In this document: one piece after another, positions 11,819-21,849 of the stretch
Position numbering within the stretch: position 1 is the stretch's first letter
Layout of the letters: every line of letters begins with the position of its first letter
From: Paraphysomonas bandaiensis
Lineage: Eukaryota > Chrysophyceae
Assembly: GCA_965644295.1 (NCBI GenBank)
Contig: CBFFRP010000174.1
Coordinates: 1-59,548 of the forward strand
Length of the DNA stretch: 59,548 nt
Reading direction: 5' to 3'
Translations under genes and position numbers: made by a program
Notes under the pieces: model-generated
The model's input: the letters and a program-made list of their open reading frames with translations, nothing else
Databases searched by the model: none
What the model was told of the DNA's origin: nothing

Positions 11819-13307
11819 ATGAACGATTCAGAGCAGTTACGGGTGTATTATGAGGGTGTTGTGAAGCAGAATCCCAGTAACACAGACGCTGTTCACTATC
11901 TCGCCGTATGGCATCTAGAGCGACACAGTTTCCAACAGGTGTGTTGTTAGTGTGTTGCTGTGTGTCTCCAGTGAATGAGTGTCTTATCAGGCAAGGAAGT
12001 ATTTCGGCCATCTTGCTACTCTGCGACATGAGGATGCAGATGTATGGCTATGTCTCAGCGTCTGCTGTGCAATGGCAGAGGAATTCGATGAGTGTTCTAC
12101 TGCTCTTAAGCGAGCCACAAATTTAATAGAAAAAGATGATGTGCGGATCAAATTCTGTCAAGGTGTGTATGTTGTGTTACTTTAGATTAGTGCTCACATG
12201 GATCCTACAGCTCTAATGTTCGAGAAAAAAAAGGACTTTACATCGGCCATGGAAGGCTACATGCAGTGTTTAGCAGAATGCGGAGCCGTGGCTGAGGAGG
12301 CCACTGCTTTCGAGAAGGATGTGCAGAGTGGGGAGGTAGATGGTGCAGGGGAAGAGGCGGAGGCCCAGCGGAAGAGGTTTGAGTTCATGAAGGAGCTCAG
12401 TGGTGAAGTAATGTTACGAATAGCTGTGCTACGAAAAGAAATGGGCGCACTTGATCAGTCAATGCAAATGTGTAACAAAGTGTCCACAGAAAACTTCAGC
12501 GATTCCATCAGGGCCAATGCCCTTTGTCTTAAAGGTCTACTGCATGAGATGCGCGCTGAGTTTCCCTCCTCAGAGGTAGTTTACCGCTCCGCTCTACAGA
12601 TCATGGGTGGTCATAGCACTGCTCTGGAACGTCTTGGTCGAGTTTACCTGCGATACAGAGAAACAATTCCTGCGGCAGTACAATGTTTCTTCAAGAGTGT
12701 GGAGACGAACCCGTCCAATCACGTGGCCTGGTACCTCTTGGGAAGATGCTACATGGCCACTGCGCAGTATTCTGATGCCTGCGAAGCATACAACAGAGCC
12801 ATCAATTTGTGTCCAAATGATCCACAGGTCTGGTGCTCTTTGGGGGTGCTTTATTATGCGTTTGGGCAGTACAGAGAGGCTCTTGGAATGTTGTCGCGTG
12901 CCCTCAAACTTGACGCCACTATGGCTGATGCCTGGTATAATGTGGGTGCATTGTATGATATGTGTGACCAGCCAGAGGATGCCCAACAAGCGTATATGAA
13001 AGCAAGAGAGAACGGTTTGGCTGACAGATTTGCAAGAGCAGGAATGGGACTTAACCCCCTTGCCATGCAAAATATGCAGCCTCAACAGCACCAACAACAG
13101 CAATATGCGCCCTCCAATCAGCAACAACCTATGAGTCGTCAGCAGCACTCAGGTGATCATCATCAACATAGTCAGCACCACGAGGATGGAGGGATGGGCA
13201 TTATGCATCAACAGGATCATAACCAACAGCACGATATGGTAGACGATGAGGTCGCCCGGTACATGACTGTAGAGGGAGACGGGGGGGACGAACCCTTTAG
13301 CCACTAA
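11819..13307 (+). CDS. SSN6/CYC8-like TPR co-repressor protein
   Basis: Exons 11819-11938, 11991-12166 and 12191-13307 join to 470 residues. The second intron would be only 24 nt (GTATGT...TTAG), but the frame requires an interruption there because the unspliced frame hits a stop. The protein is a chain of tetratricopeptide repeats. The best-preserved part (VAWYLLGRCYMATAQYSDA, then VWCSLGVLYYAFGQYREAL, then DAWYNVGALYD) closely follows the TPR array of SSN6/CYC8, the subunit that with TUP1 represses transcription in fungi. UTX-like and other TPR proteins share weaker similarity. After the TPRs the C-terminus becomes rich in Gln and His, as in SSN6. It is shorter than yeast SSN6 because the Q-rich tail is small. 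Function as a nuclear co-repressor scaffold is by family. Confidence 0.8.
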
Positions 13308-14201
13308 CCGGGAAATCGCATTGTGTTAGCTACCTGTCTATTCGTGGCTGAGGATGGTCTGTATATGAACTCCCCCACGCACTCCATACTGTTGAATTGG
13401 TCGATTATTTGTAATATACTTTACCGTCATTGTAACGTGGATGGTCTCATTCTGTACTGTGCATTATACATTTATACATTCCTCTAGTCGAATATTTATG
13501 AATTAACATTCGTGTAGATTGACGTATGGTGTGTAAATATATGGTATTACCACAGTATGATATGCTTAATTTTATGTTTTTCTCCTGCAAAGAATTAAAA
13601 GCAATGATATTTTATGGTTTATGGTGTATTGAAATGTGTTTTTTCTCTAATGGAGATGTATTTCACACTACATACGTTTCTGGTGCATCATAGTTTCTCT
13701 ACAGTGACAAGCTATAGCCTATAGACCACGTCTAGAAATATGAACTACGAATGTCTTGTCCGAACACTTCGAGCCTATTGACTAATTATGATTTTAACTT
13801 GGTCTTAGTGGGTAGCGTAATATCTCTTGTTTGGGTATGACTGATAATTGCAATGAAAATATTACAATAATTGACTACACCCTACGTCAATTGATGCGCC
13901 GTCCTGTTACCAATACCTTTATACGCTTTCTTCGTATTTATGCTGGTCCGACTTCAACGTCAGAGATGCGACATACTGTACACGCTCCACCTAAAAAGGG
14001 AGTAGCAGTTGCTGTGCAGCACCCAGAAAATAAAATTACTTCTTAATTTCTTGCATTTTAGTACGTTATGAACAAATAGCGGTAACAAGTAGTACTTATA
14101 AATGTGCGATCGACTTCGGCAGAATGACTAACACATACGTTCACACGACAAAGTAGCAAGTCGACGCGAACTCCTACAAATTTTGAGATATATGAGAGTG
14201 A
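13308..14201. other. Intergenic DNA between convergent TPR and La genes
   Basis: This is the shared 3' flank of two convergent genes. A small frame at 13831-14046 has no domain and starts with TTG. I see no RNA gene or repeat. Confidence 0.55.
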
Positions 14202-15300
14202 CTAACGTCTAGTTCTCTTTCCGCCTCTTCCTCTGCCTCTGCCGCCACGACCCCTTCCACGTCCACCACTAGAAGACCTCCCTGAATTTTGCCCTATTTT
14301 CTCCCAGTACGATGTTTCCTCCTCACCCTCCATCAACGACCCGGACAACACCACACTCTCATCTCCAACTTTTACTTCACCAGCAGCCAGTGCCTTCAGC
14401 ACAGTCTCTGCTGCCTCGGCACTTCCCATTCGCACAAAAGCGTCCTCGGCCCCAGATGTGTAGTCAACATATTTGACATCGCCAAGTACCTTGAATACAT
14501 CCTTCAAGTCGTACAGAGAGGAAGTGGATGGAACGCCAGTCACTTTGATAATCTGGCCAGGAGTGAACTCAACGCCCTTCGATTCATTTTTAGACTCATC
14601 GCCATCGTCGTTATCTTCTCTTTTGCGCTTTCCAGCTGCGTTATCTTCATTATCAGTCGCTGATGTATCCGCTTTCTTTCCCTTACTCTTGTTGGACTTG
14701 CGCTCAAGCCATTCCCCCAGCTTCATTACACATAGGAAGGGGGTATCTTTGTAAGAGAGAGTCACGACACCGTCCTTGTGTGCGGCCTCAATAGCAGCAT
14801 CCACAGATTCACTCTTTTCAAACTCTATAAAGCAGCTGCCCTTGAAAGCCTTACTATTATCCTTACGCAACCGAACCATGCAAACCTTCCCATAAGGGGA
14901 AAATTGCTCCGTGATGGATTCAATTGTAACATCTGGGTCGCTCGTAGGGTACCCTTTCACGTAGAGAGTGCACTCCTTGCTGTTATCAACTTCTGGAAGA
15001 GGGGCGGCCCTAATTTAAGTGAGTTGAGCGTATAAATGAGGGGACAACATTGACTCACCTTCTGATCTTGAGCTTATCGTCACTGACGACAACACTCTCT
15101 GAATCAGCCACAGCCTTCACAATCTCATCCGCATCAGTCGTTAGAGACTTCAGTTTGTTGAAGGTAAGAAGAGTCGATATGGGAACGAAGCCCTCAGCAT
15201 CAGACGCAGCGGCCTCTCGCAGGAAAGTGTCTTTACGAAAATTACTGTTTGAAAAGTAAAACTCTATCTGTTTCTTAACGGCGGGGTAATCAACTGACAT
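14202..15300 (-). CDS. La ribonucleoprotein (La motif, two RRMs)
   Basis: Two exons (15300-15059 and 15009-14202) join in frame to 349 residues ending in TAG. The N-terminus is a La motif (KKQIEFYFSNSNFRKDTFL, GFVPISTLLTFNKL), the winged-helix fold that holds the 3' oligo-U of new RNA polymerase III transcripts. RRM1 follows (ECTLYVKGYP, then GSCFIEF). Next are an acidic/basic linker with a KRKRED nuclear-localisation-like cluster and a second RRM (QIIKVTGVP, then AFVRM). The tail is rich in Gly and Arg, RGG-like, and suited to RNA chaperone activity. Length and order match genuine La rather than the larger LARPs. It acts in the nucleus, protecting tRNA and other Pol III precursors from 3' decay. 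Confidence 0.93.
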
Positions 15301-15960
15301 GATGAGATAACAAACTATTTAACTAAGTCTGATTAAATGAGTGGGTGTATATATATGATGGGGCGATGCCGGTGGACAGTGTGGGAGTGTGATGTGCTGC
15401 AGTCCAGTATATATATATGTGTACATCGTATACAGTCATGACCACATGCGGCCCACACACGAGCACGTCCAATCCTTTTCTTCATCTTTATATGTGGTGG
15501 AGGCGAGAGATATACGGTATACCATCGTATACCACTGTTATACAGTATCTTCTTTTTGGAAGGAATTTCACTTTTTTTTGAATTGTATTGAGTGCTGTAT
15601 GCCTGTTAGAATACAGTAATAATACAGTCCATACGTGTAGAATTCATATTTCATAAAATAGAAGGTTGTTTGTTCTATGAGATGTTCGATGAAGTGTTCC
15701 ATGATGTTCTATTTGTGTTCTGATATCTCATGACCTCCTGACACCATCTGTACAGCTGTATATATATATATATGTATGTATAGCCAGCAGGGTGTTGATC
15801 TCTTAGCATCTCGTTACAGACGACATTAACGGTTCAGCTGTTTCTGCATCTCACCACAGCTTGTTACTGGTTTTCATTGCCACTTCTGTGTCGCTATTAT
15901 CTTGAGTCTAATCTCTGCTGTGTATACCTACTCCAACACATACAGAGACAGATATATACG
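15301..15960. other. Shared upstream region of the divergent La and HSF genes
   Basis: About 660 bases separate the start codons of two divergent genes. The DNA has several tatata stretches (for example near 15345, 15405 and 15765) that could serve as core promoter elements. No clear heat-shock element array was seen by eye. Confidence 0.5.
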
Positions 15961-17644
15961 ATGAGCTCTGTGTCCGGGTTCCTCACCAAGACATACGGAA
16001 TATTCTCTGATAAGTAAGTGCTGATATGCATGTATATGGCAGGACGTAACTATGTGTGTATGCGCACAGGGCCCATCAAGATATCTGCGGATGGGGTCCC
16101 AACGGAGACACCATTCAAGTCAGGAAGGTGCGACTGTCTGTAACTGTAGTGGTAGATAGTGGTAACTTCTTCATTAGATTGATGAGTTCTCGAAGAAGAT
16201 ATTACCCAAATATTTCAAGCATTCGAACTTCCAGTCGTTTGTCCGTCAACTCAACATGGTATTGTTTAAAACTGTAATGACGATGGTTGCTAACGTGTTC
16301 GCCTCAGTATGACTTTCACAAAACTGTCCAAGATCCTGGAAACGGAGAATTTCAGCATGTATATTTTTTAAAGGACAGGCCAGACCTTCTGCATCTCATA
16401 AAACGAAAGGCAAATAGTCGTTCAGCAGAAGGCAAGCCCAAGTTGCCGGTACCCCAACCTGTTGTCGACGCAATACCGAAACCTCTGTCTGTACCAGGTC
16501 CCCCGGAAAGTGTGTTTCTATCTGAGCTTGGAAAGCAACAGGCACTTCGAGTGGATTTAGAGAAGTGGCTAGCTGATTTGGAGGCCCAAAAGAAGCGGAT
16601 GGCAGAGCTTGAGGCACAGCAGTCCCGGCTAACTGCCGAAAACGTGATGCTAAAGCGTATGCTGACAGATGCTCGCGATAAGCAGGCCGATCTGACTCAA
16701 AAAATGGAGGGCGTTTTGAAGTTTCTCTATCATATATTTGTTAGTACGGTGTGTTTACAACATGTTGTAATGTGTTTTACAGTAACTTGGCTGTTCCAGG
16801 GTCGAACTATTGCGACAAAGGGGCCGTTAAATGGTATATCGGAGTCACACCTGGTCGAATTCTGGAAGTACCTTCAACTTGAAGGACAAGTGCGTCGAAA
16901 CTCATTAGAGGAAACAACTTCTAAACACCCAATCATTCAGATGAACTCTTCGAATAGCGGGCAACCTATCGAGAAGGTGATATACATTAGGAAGGTTGAT
17001 GTTTACTCTAATTGTTGCTTTAAGATATTTTCTTTCGACAGCTTTGCTAACGCGATCACATTTTCCCACGAAAAGTGCCCGGTTATGCGAAAGGAAAGTT
17101 TGGAACGGCCGGGTGAGACGGAAGCTGATATAGTGGTTGCGAAAGAAAATGGTCTGGCATTGTGTCCGAGCAAGCCTTACGAGAGTGCCTCTTGTGCAGG
17201 GACAATAGTGTCCCGAGGTGACATCTTCACCGCAAGTCGCAAGAGATCGGGTTCACCAGATGTGGAAGAGCAGAACAAACGCAGAAACTGCGCTAGCAAC
17301 GGCTGTCTACATCCTCAGCAGCAGGGTATTTCATTTTCTTGTTTCATCTTTAAATATCACGCCATTTCTCACAGATGTCGGGACAGTTAAAGAAGCTGCA
17401 CCAGAAGAATTTGTGAAGCAAGACAGTATCGAGGTATTTGATCACACTCTATTGCCTTCCTTTATTGCTGTTGATGGCTGTTATTCAGACTTCATTATCA
17501 CGATTTTGCTCTATGGACTCGACTTTGGCAAGTCTGTTGTCTTTCGATGAGGATGGATTACTTGTCGATGATATTAACCTTTCCAAAGGCGATGATGAAA
17601 AATTAACTGCATCGAATAACCCTATACTATGTCCAAGTCAATAA
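15961..17644 (+). CDS. Heat-shock-factor type transcription factor
   Basis: Seven exons (15961-16013, 16070-16127, 16178-16258, 16308-16739, 16800-17325, 17375-17433, 17489-17644) splice to 454 residues. The HSF winged-helix DNA-binding domain sits at the very N-terminus. It comprises FLTKTYGIF, then [12 protein letters not shown], the recognition helix region [24 protein letters not shown], and the closing segment [22 protein letters not shown]. It is split by three introns. A heptad-rich segment follows ([19 protein letters not shown]) and probably forms the trimerisation coiled coil. The rest is polar and low in order, with an acidic hydrophobic C-terminus ([16 protein letters not shown]) typical of an activation segment. 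HSF families are often expanded in protists, so this need not be the main stress regulator. Confidence 0.92.
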
Positions 17645-18460
17645 TTTATTGTCAGAAGTTTCAGTGAATGCTGTGTGCATTTAAAATACGACGTATAAGT
17701 TACGTTTTCTTCGGCCACAATGGACACATAACCGTTACGATGAGATAATCTTAATGCCCGGGAGGTACCCAATAAATATATCAGTAAATTCGAGTACATG
17801 TTTGCGTAAAATATATTGCGTTCATTGCATTTAAGTCCTGTTGTTGATTGAGTGGAATGTATTAACCAGTTAACTGGTGTTTGTAATATATAATATTCTT
17901 TGTGCACGCTTGATTATTTACTGTATCAATGATGCAGTCTAAATACACCTAATACGTATGTTTCTCTAAGATGATAGAACTGTTGTATAAATTGTGAAAA
18001 ACGGCAATACGTAGTCAAAATACAACTATAAAACTGAAGTATCATGACGATGTTGGCATACGTATGTATCTAGTCTAACGACTTAACTTTCCTTTCGCGA
18101 TCTAAACAATTTTCAAAAGTCAATAGACGATTCAAGACACGGAAGTGCATCAATGGTTGCTGCTTAGAATTATTACATTATGTTGGTGATGAGTTTTATG
18201 TGCAATGACGCAATTGTGTATGCGATAGTTATAATCTATCGATTTTGATGACTTAACTTTTAACAATATAAAATGACCAAAGTCAATAAACTTAACTAAA
18301 GTTGTAATGAGAGTTTCTCACCATGCATTGTCATTAATTTCACTAAATTGACGTGGATATGTATTATTAGGCTCTACGAGTAGAGATCTTTATTTACTCA
18401 ACTTAAAAGACAGGAAGTATCTATTAACTACATATTCGCAGCACTATAGATATAGTTATA

Positions 18461-18578
18461 TTTAACCACGGGCAATAAGGAGGCTATATCGTCCCGCGCT
18501 CAAAATTTTGAAACGAGGGTGAAAAGCCCGAATTTTAAAATTTAGACAAGGGACGATACTCCTTATCCCTAGGTTAAA
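18461..18578. repeat. Imperfect hairpin, MITE-like
   Basis: The left arm begins tttaaccacgggcaataagg and reaches atcgtccc at 18494. The right arm begins gggacgat at 18550 and ends ggttaaa at 18578. The arms are about 30 bases and pair with a few mismatches and small bulges. The interior (aaaattttgaaa versus gaattttaaaat) can pair further. I found no other copy in the window. Confidence 0.7.
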
Positions 18579-18779
18579 TTGTAGCTTATCCTCATGACGT
18601 TGAAAAGTTACTATTAGATTGTATAGCTATTTGTAGCATGCTTGCTGTATTAAGAAATAGATGTTCCTTGATGAACATTAATAACACAAATGAGAACTCA
18701 TATAGTTTCAAATGAATGATATGTATACTGTAAGTGTGATGATAAATGTAAACAGTTGAAGATGAAAGAGAGGCTTCTT

Positions 18780-19085
18780 ATTGTCTTAATTAGCATCATC
18801 ATCACATTTATATACAGCAGGCTTTACCTCTGCAAGTGCACCTGATCGAAGGATGTGTGTATGATATGAGACACACAATATCCTGAGAAGCATGATATGG
18901 CTCCAACCCTGAAAGAACTGGGTGCCACTGCTCCTAACCACCTATATAGCATCAGATATGGTACTTAAACTCTCCTGTAATATTTTTGAAGTTGTTTCGA
19001 AGTCCTGTGGATATGAAGACAGATCACTTGCACTGACATTGTTGTGATCCTATACAGCAGTCGAAAGATGGAATATAACCTGAAG
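18780..19085 (+). repeat. Dispersed repeat family B, copy 1
   Basis: It shares ordered blocks with 27187-27450 and 35990-36112: catcatcatcac near the start, ctcctgtaatatttttgaag, gtttcgaagtcctg, tatgaagacagatcacttgc and ttgtgatcctatacagcag. In two copies this continues into a cgaaagatggaatataac-like block. It is non-coding and diverged. Confidence 0.6.
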
Positions 19086-19900
19086 TGTTAGATGATCTGC
19101 TCTTGATATTTGGCTCATGATTGTGGTTTCTCTATAATTGTGTACTATAATGAAATCATGTACATTCGACTGTCATTATCATAATGAAGATAGAAGTGAG
19201 CTTCTGTTCAACCGAATATTAAAGTTGAATGTCTATATTTGCCTGGTGCTGATATGAGCGCCCTGTGAGCCCAAATCAGGTCAAAAAAAACATTTTTGAG
19301 ACAAAATGGGGATAATGTTATATGTGTATAAGTCACTCGAGGATATGATGGATTGAATTCGTGATGCTGGTTTATATTTTATATTACTCAGAATATATTT
19401 CTTTCGAATAATTTGTTTATTGCTACAGGCAACTATTTTGAAATGTTAAGTCCATATAGCCACAACTTAATTTGACTCGCTGTATCACTTGCCTACATCT
19501 ACTAATCCAAGGCAACTACAAGAAGTTATCTTTAATACATAAAAATCACAACGCAACTCCTGTAAAATAATTTATTAGAGTACATGGCTCATCCCGTCCT
19601 CACCCTAACCATGCTTTTAGTAGCCATGACATCTTCGTAAATTTGAAGACTGCACGATATATATACAATCTTACACCAGTTTATTGTAGTGATAGAGTAT
19701 CGACAATTTTGGGTTATGACAAGGCATCAAACAAACAAATGAGATGACTATGATATTAATATATATAACTTTCGCTTCACAAATTCTAGGTGAATTGTAG
19801 AGTTATGTGCAGTGCCGCGAGAATTGTTATGTATTTTCGTTGTAACAACGCACAAGCTTGAGTTTTCCATAAAACGACGATTCTGCAATATTGAGGACAG

Positions 19901-20203
19901 TCATAAGTGGTCACAAGTAGCAACATCGCAAGCGCATTCATCCTATGCACATAAAGAATCCTGTAAACGAAGCCACTGCAGAACATCCAAGTGGCCACCG
20001 CCAGCAGCAGCATCGCAAGTCCGTTCATACTATGGACACTGAGGGTCTTGTGAACGAAGCCACTGCAGGACATCCAAGTGACCACCGCCAGCAGCAGCAT
20101 CACAAGTCTGATCATCCCATGGACATGGGGGATTTTGTGAACGAAGCCACTGCAGGACATCCAAGTGGCCACCGCCAGCAGCAGCATCGCAAGTCCGTTC
20201 ATA
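19901..20203 (-). pseudogene. Cut-off 3' continuation of the F-box/ankyrin-like gene
   Basis: After the TAG at 20204-20206 the same frame goes on for 101 codons and still encodes the 29-residue repeat (CDAAAGGGHLDVLQWLRSQ). Two further stops lie within it: a second identical TAG at the same repeat position, and a TAG in the last degenerate unit. It finally ends in TGA at 19901-19903. The first two TAGs stand where intact units have TGG (Trp) in the CPW motif. The sequence is therefore former coding DNA that is now untranslated unless stops are read through. Confidence 0.7.
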
Positions 20204-20294
20204 CTATGGACACTGAGGGTCTTGTGAACGAAGCCACTGCAGGACATCCAAGTGACCACCGCCAGCAGCAGCATCACAAGTCTGATCATCCCAT
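19984..20294. repeat. 174-bp tandem duplication (two 87-bp ankyrin-like units)
   Basis: The segments starting at 19984 and 20158 are offset by exactly 174 bp. They look identical to the eye for about 136 bases, including the TGG-to-TAG change (ctatggacactgaggg at 20030 and 20204). The duplication therefore arose after the first stop mutation. Confidence 0.85.
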
Positions 20295-21103
20295 GGACAT
20301 GGAGGATCCTGTGAACGAAGCCACTTCAGAACATCCAAATGACCACACCTAGCAGCAGCATCGCAAGTCCGTTTACCCCATGAACATGGGGGATTTTGTG
20401 AACGAAGCCACTGCAGGACATCCAAGTGGCCACCGCCAGCAGCAACATCACAAGGAAATATATCCCATGGACATGGAGGATCCTGTGAACGAAGCCACTT
20501 CAGAACATCCATATGGCCACCGCCAGCAGCAGCATTGCAAGTCCATGTACCCCATGAACATGGAGGGTCTTGTGAACGAAGCCACTGCAGGACATGTAAG
20601 TAGCCGCCGGTTGCAGCAGCATCACAAGCCCGTGTACCCCATGGACACGGAGGGTCCTGGGAACGAAGCCACTTCAGAACATCCAAATGACCGCCACCAG
20701 CAGCAGCACTGCAAGTCTGTTCATCCCATAGGTGTGGAGTGCCCAGTGAATGTGTATCAATATGCATGATGATGTGCTTGATATGTTTCATCTGCTCAAG
20801 TCTGCCGTATAGTGCACATGTATTCATTAGCAGTGTGTGTGAGCAGCCCATAGACAGAGCCCACGAGACCATTGAGTTCGTCATACAATAGTGAGATGTA
20901 TGTGACTCAAGCCTCTCTCTCCTTTCATCTCTCTCCTCCTCTCTCCTCTCATCTCTCTTCTCATCTCTGCTCTTATCTTTCATGTTTGCAGCGATATCGC
21001 GAAATCTCTTACAAGTCATGACCACAGGAAGGAGAGCTGTGTGGGGGATCATAGACATGATGAGACGAATCACATCATCATTAAGATCAGATATATTCGA
21101 CAT
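20204..21103 (-). CDS. F-box protein with ankyrin-like 29-residue repeats
   Basis: A single-exon frame of 299 residues. Residues 5-40 look like an F-box (LNDDVIRLIMSMI, then VVMTCKRFRDIA). A charged Arg/Glu-rich stretch follows, then about six tandem units of 29 residues (87 bp) of the form GGGHLDVLKWLRSQ-PPCPW-TCDAAA. These are the degenerate ankyrin repeats common in giant viruses and in algal and oomycete-like genomes. F-box proteins usually recruit substrates to SCF ubiquitin ligases, with the repeats binding the target; that role is by family. Units are very similar to each other at DNA level, which suggests homogenisation by unequal exchange. The stop is a Trp-to-amber change in mid-array, so the gene is truncated compared with its own downstream sequence. 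Confidence 0.75.
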   Translation of the reverse strand: MSNISDLNDDVIRLIMSMIPHTALLPVVMTCKRFRDIAANMKDKSRDEKRDERREEERDERRERLESHTSHYCMTNSMVSWALSMGCSHTLLMNTCALYGRLEQMKHIKHIIMHIDTHSLGTPHLWDEQTCSAAAGGGHLDVLKWLRSQDPPCPWGTRACDAAATGGYLHVLQWLRSQDPPCSWGTWTCNAAAGGGHMDVLKWLRSQDPPCPWDIFPCDVAAGGGHLDVLQWLRSQNPPCSWGKRTCDAAARCGHLDVLKWLRSQDPPCPWDDQTCDAAAGGGHLDVLQWLRSQDPQCP

Positions 21104-21849
21104 ATCTATATTGATTCACAGTTTATATGAGGCCACTAGAGTGAAGATACAAGAGAAGCAAGATATATGCTGCATATACACATACGGTATCCTCCTACTG
21201 CCAGCATGTGCGTACGAAGTCCTACGAGATAAATAAGCAAGTATTATGTGGTATGAAAACCCCTTTTCCAAGAAACCCTATATTTTTATTATACTGTAAG
21301 GGATTTTCTGTATAGAGAATTCGTTTTCCACTGATTTTCGTGCTGGAATATAAAACTACGTCGTACTTACCTACAGAGTAGAACAAGTCTTCTATCTATA
21401 CAGCAGTACACTGATATCGCCAGGGGTGGGTTGCAGTGAGCAGAGAAGAAAGAAGAGCATACCTTGTATATGGATAATACGGAGTGTACAATACGAATAC
21501 AGTAAAAATATTATAGTGCATAGAGCAGTACACCTACACATACAGCATCAGTACCCCGGTACAGCAGTATATGTGCTCTATATCGCTTCCTACTGTACTC
21601 GTACTCTCCACTGCTGTATGTATGTATGAGGGAGTGCCAATCATGATAGTCGACTCCCATCACTAACATAACTGTCTGTGCTTTACTAGTGATGATAGTG
21701 ATGGTAAATTAACAAGACCAGAATAAAGAACAGGCAGTTAAATAACTCTGCAGTCCTATAAGCCGTTAGCAAGATGTGTGTGTGGTAGCGTATATATACA
21801 TACACATCTGTCGAGTGGTTATCATCATCGCTATTAGTAGACGGAAGAT
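21104..21849. other. Intergenic DNA between divergent F-box and INPP4 genes
   Basis: This is the upstream region of both flanking genes, AT-rich with tatata near 21790. Short frames on both strands have no domains. I see no repeat copy. Confidence 0.5.

Larger units (their letters stand above)
17645..19900. other. Gene-poor AT-rich stretch with hairpin element and family B repeat
   Basis: About 2.2 kb with no believable coding sequence. It holds an imperfect 118-bp hairpin at 18461-18578 and a copy of dispersed repeat family B at 18780-19085. The rest is AT-rich without visible structure. Confidence 0.6.

Noticed and set aside
16977-17041. Candidate intron (GTGATA to CGACAG) in the HSF gene
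   Set aside because: Removing these 65 bases shifts the frame into a stop at once, whereas leaving them in gives a closed 454-residue protein.
20204-20206. Possible reassignment of UAG to Trp or another amino acid
   Set aside because: Other host genes (La, the PX/DUF547 gene, pescadillo) end properly at TAG where the family should end, so UAG is a normal stop.
19930-20750. Regular repeats with plus-strand frames, CRISPR-like at first sight
   Set aside because: The period is 87 bp with no distinct spacers. On the minus strand it is codon-for-codon an ankyrin-like repeat array.
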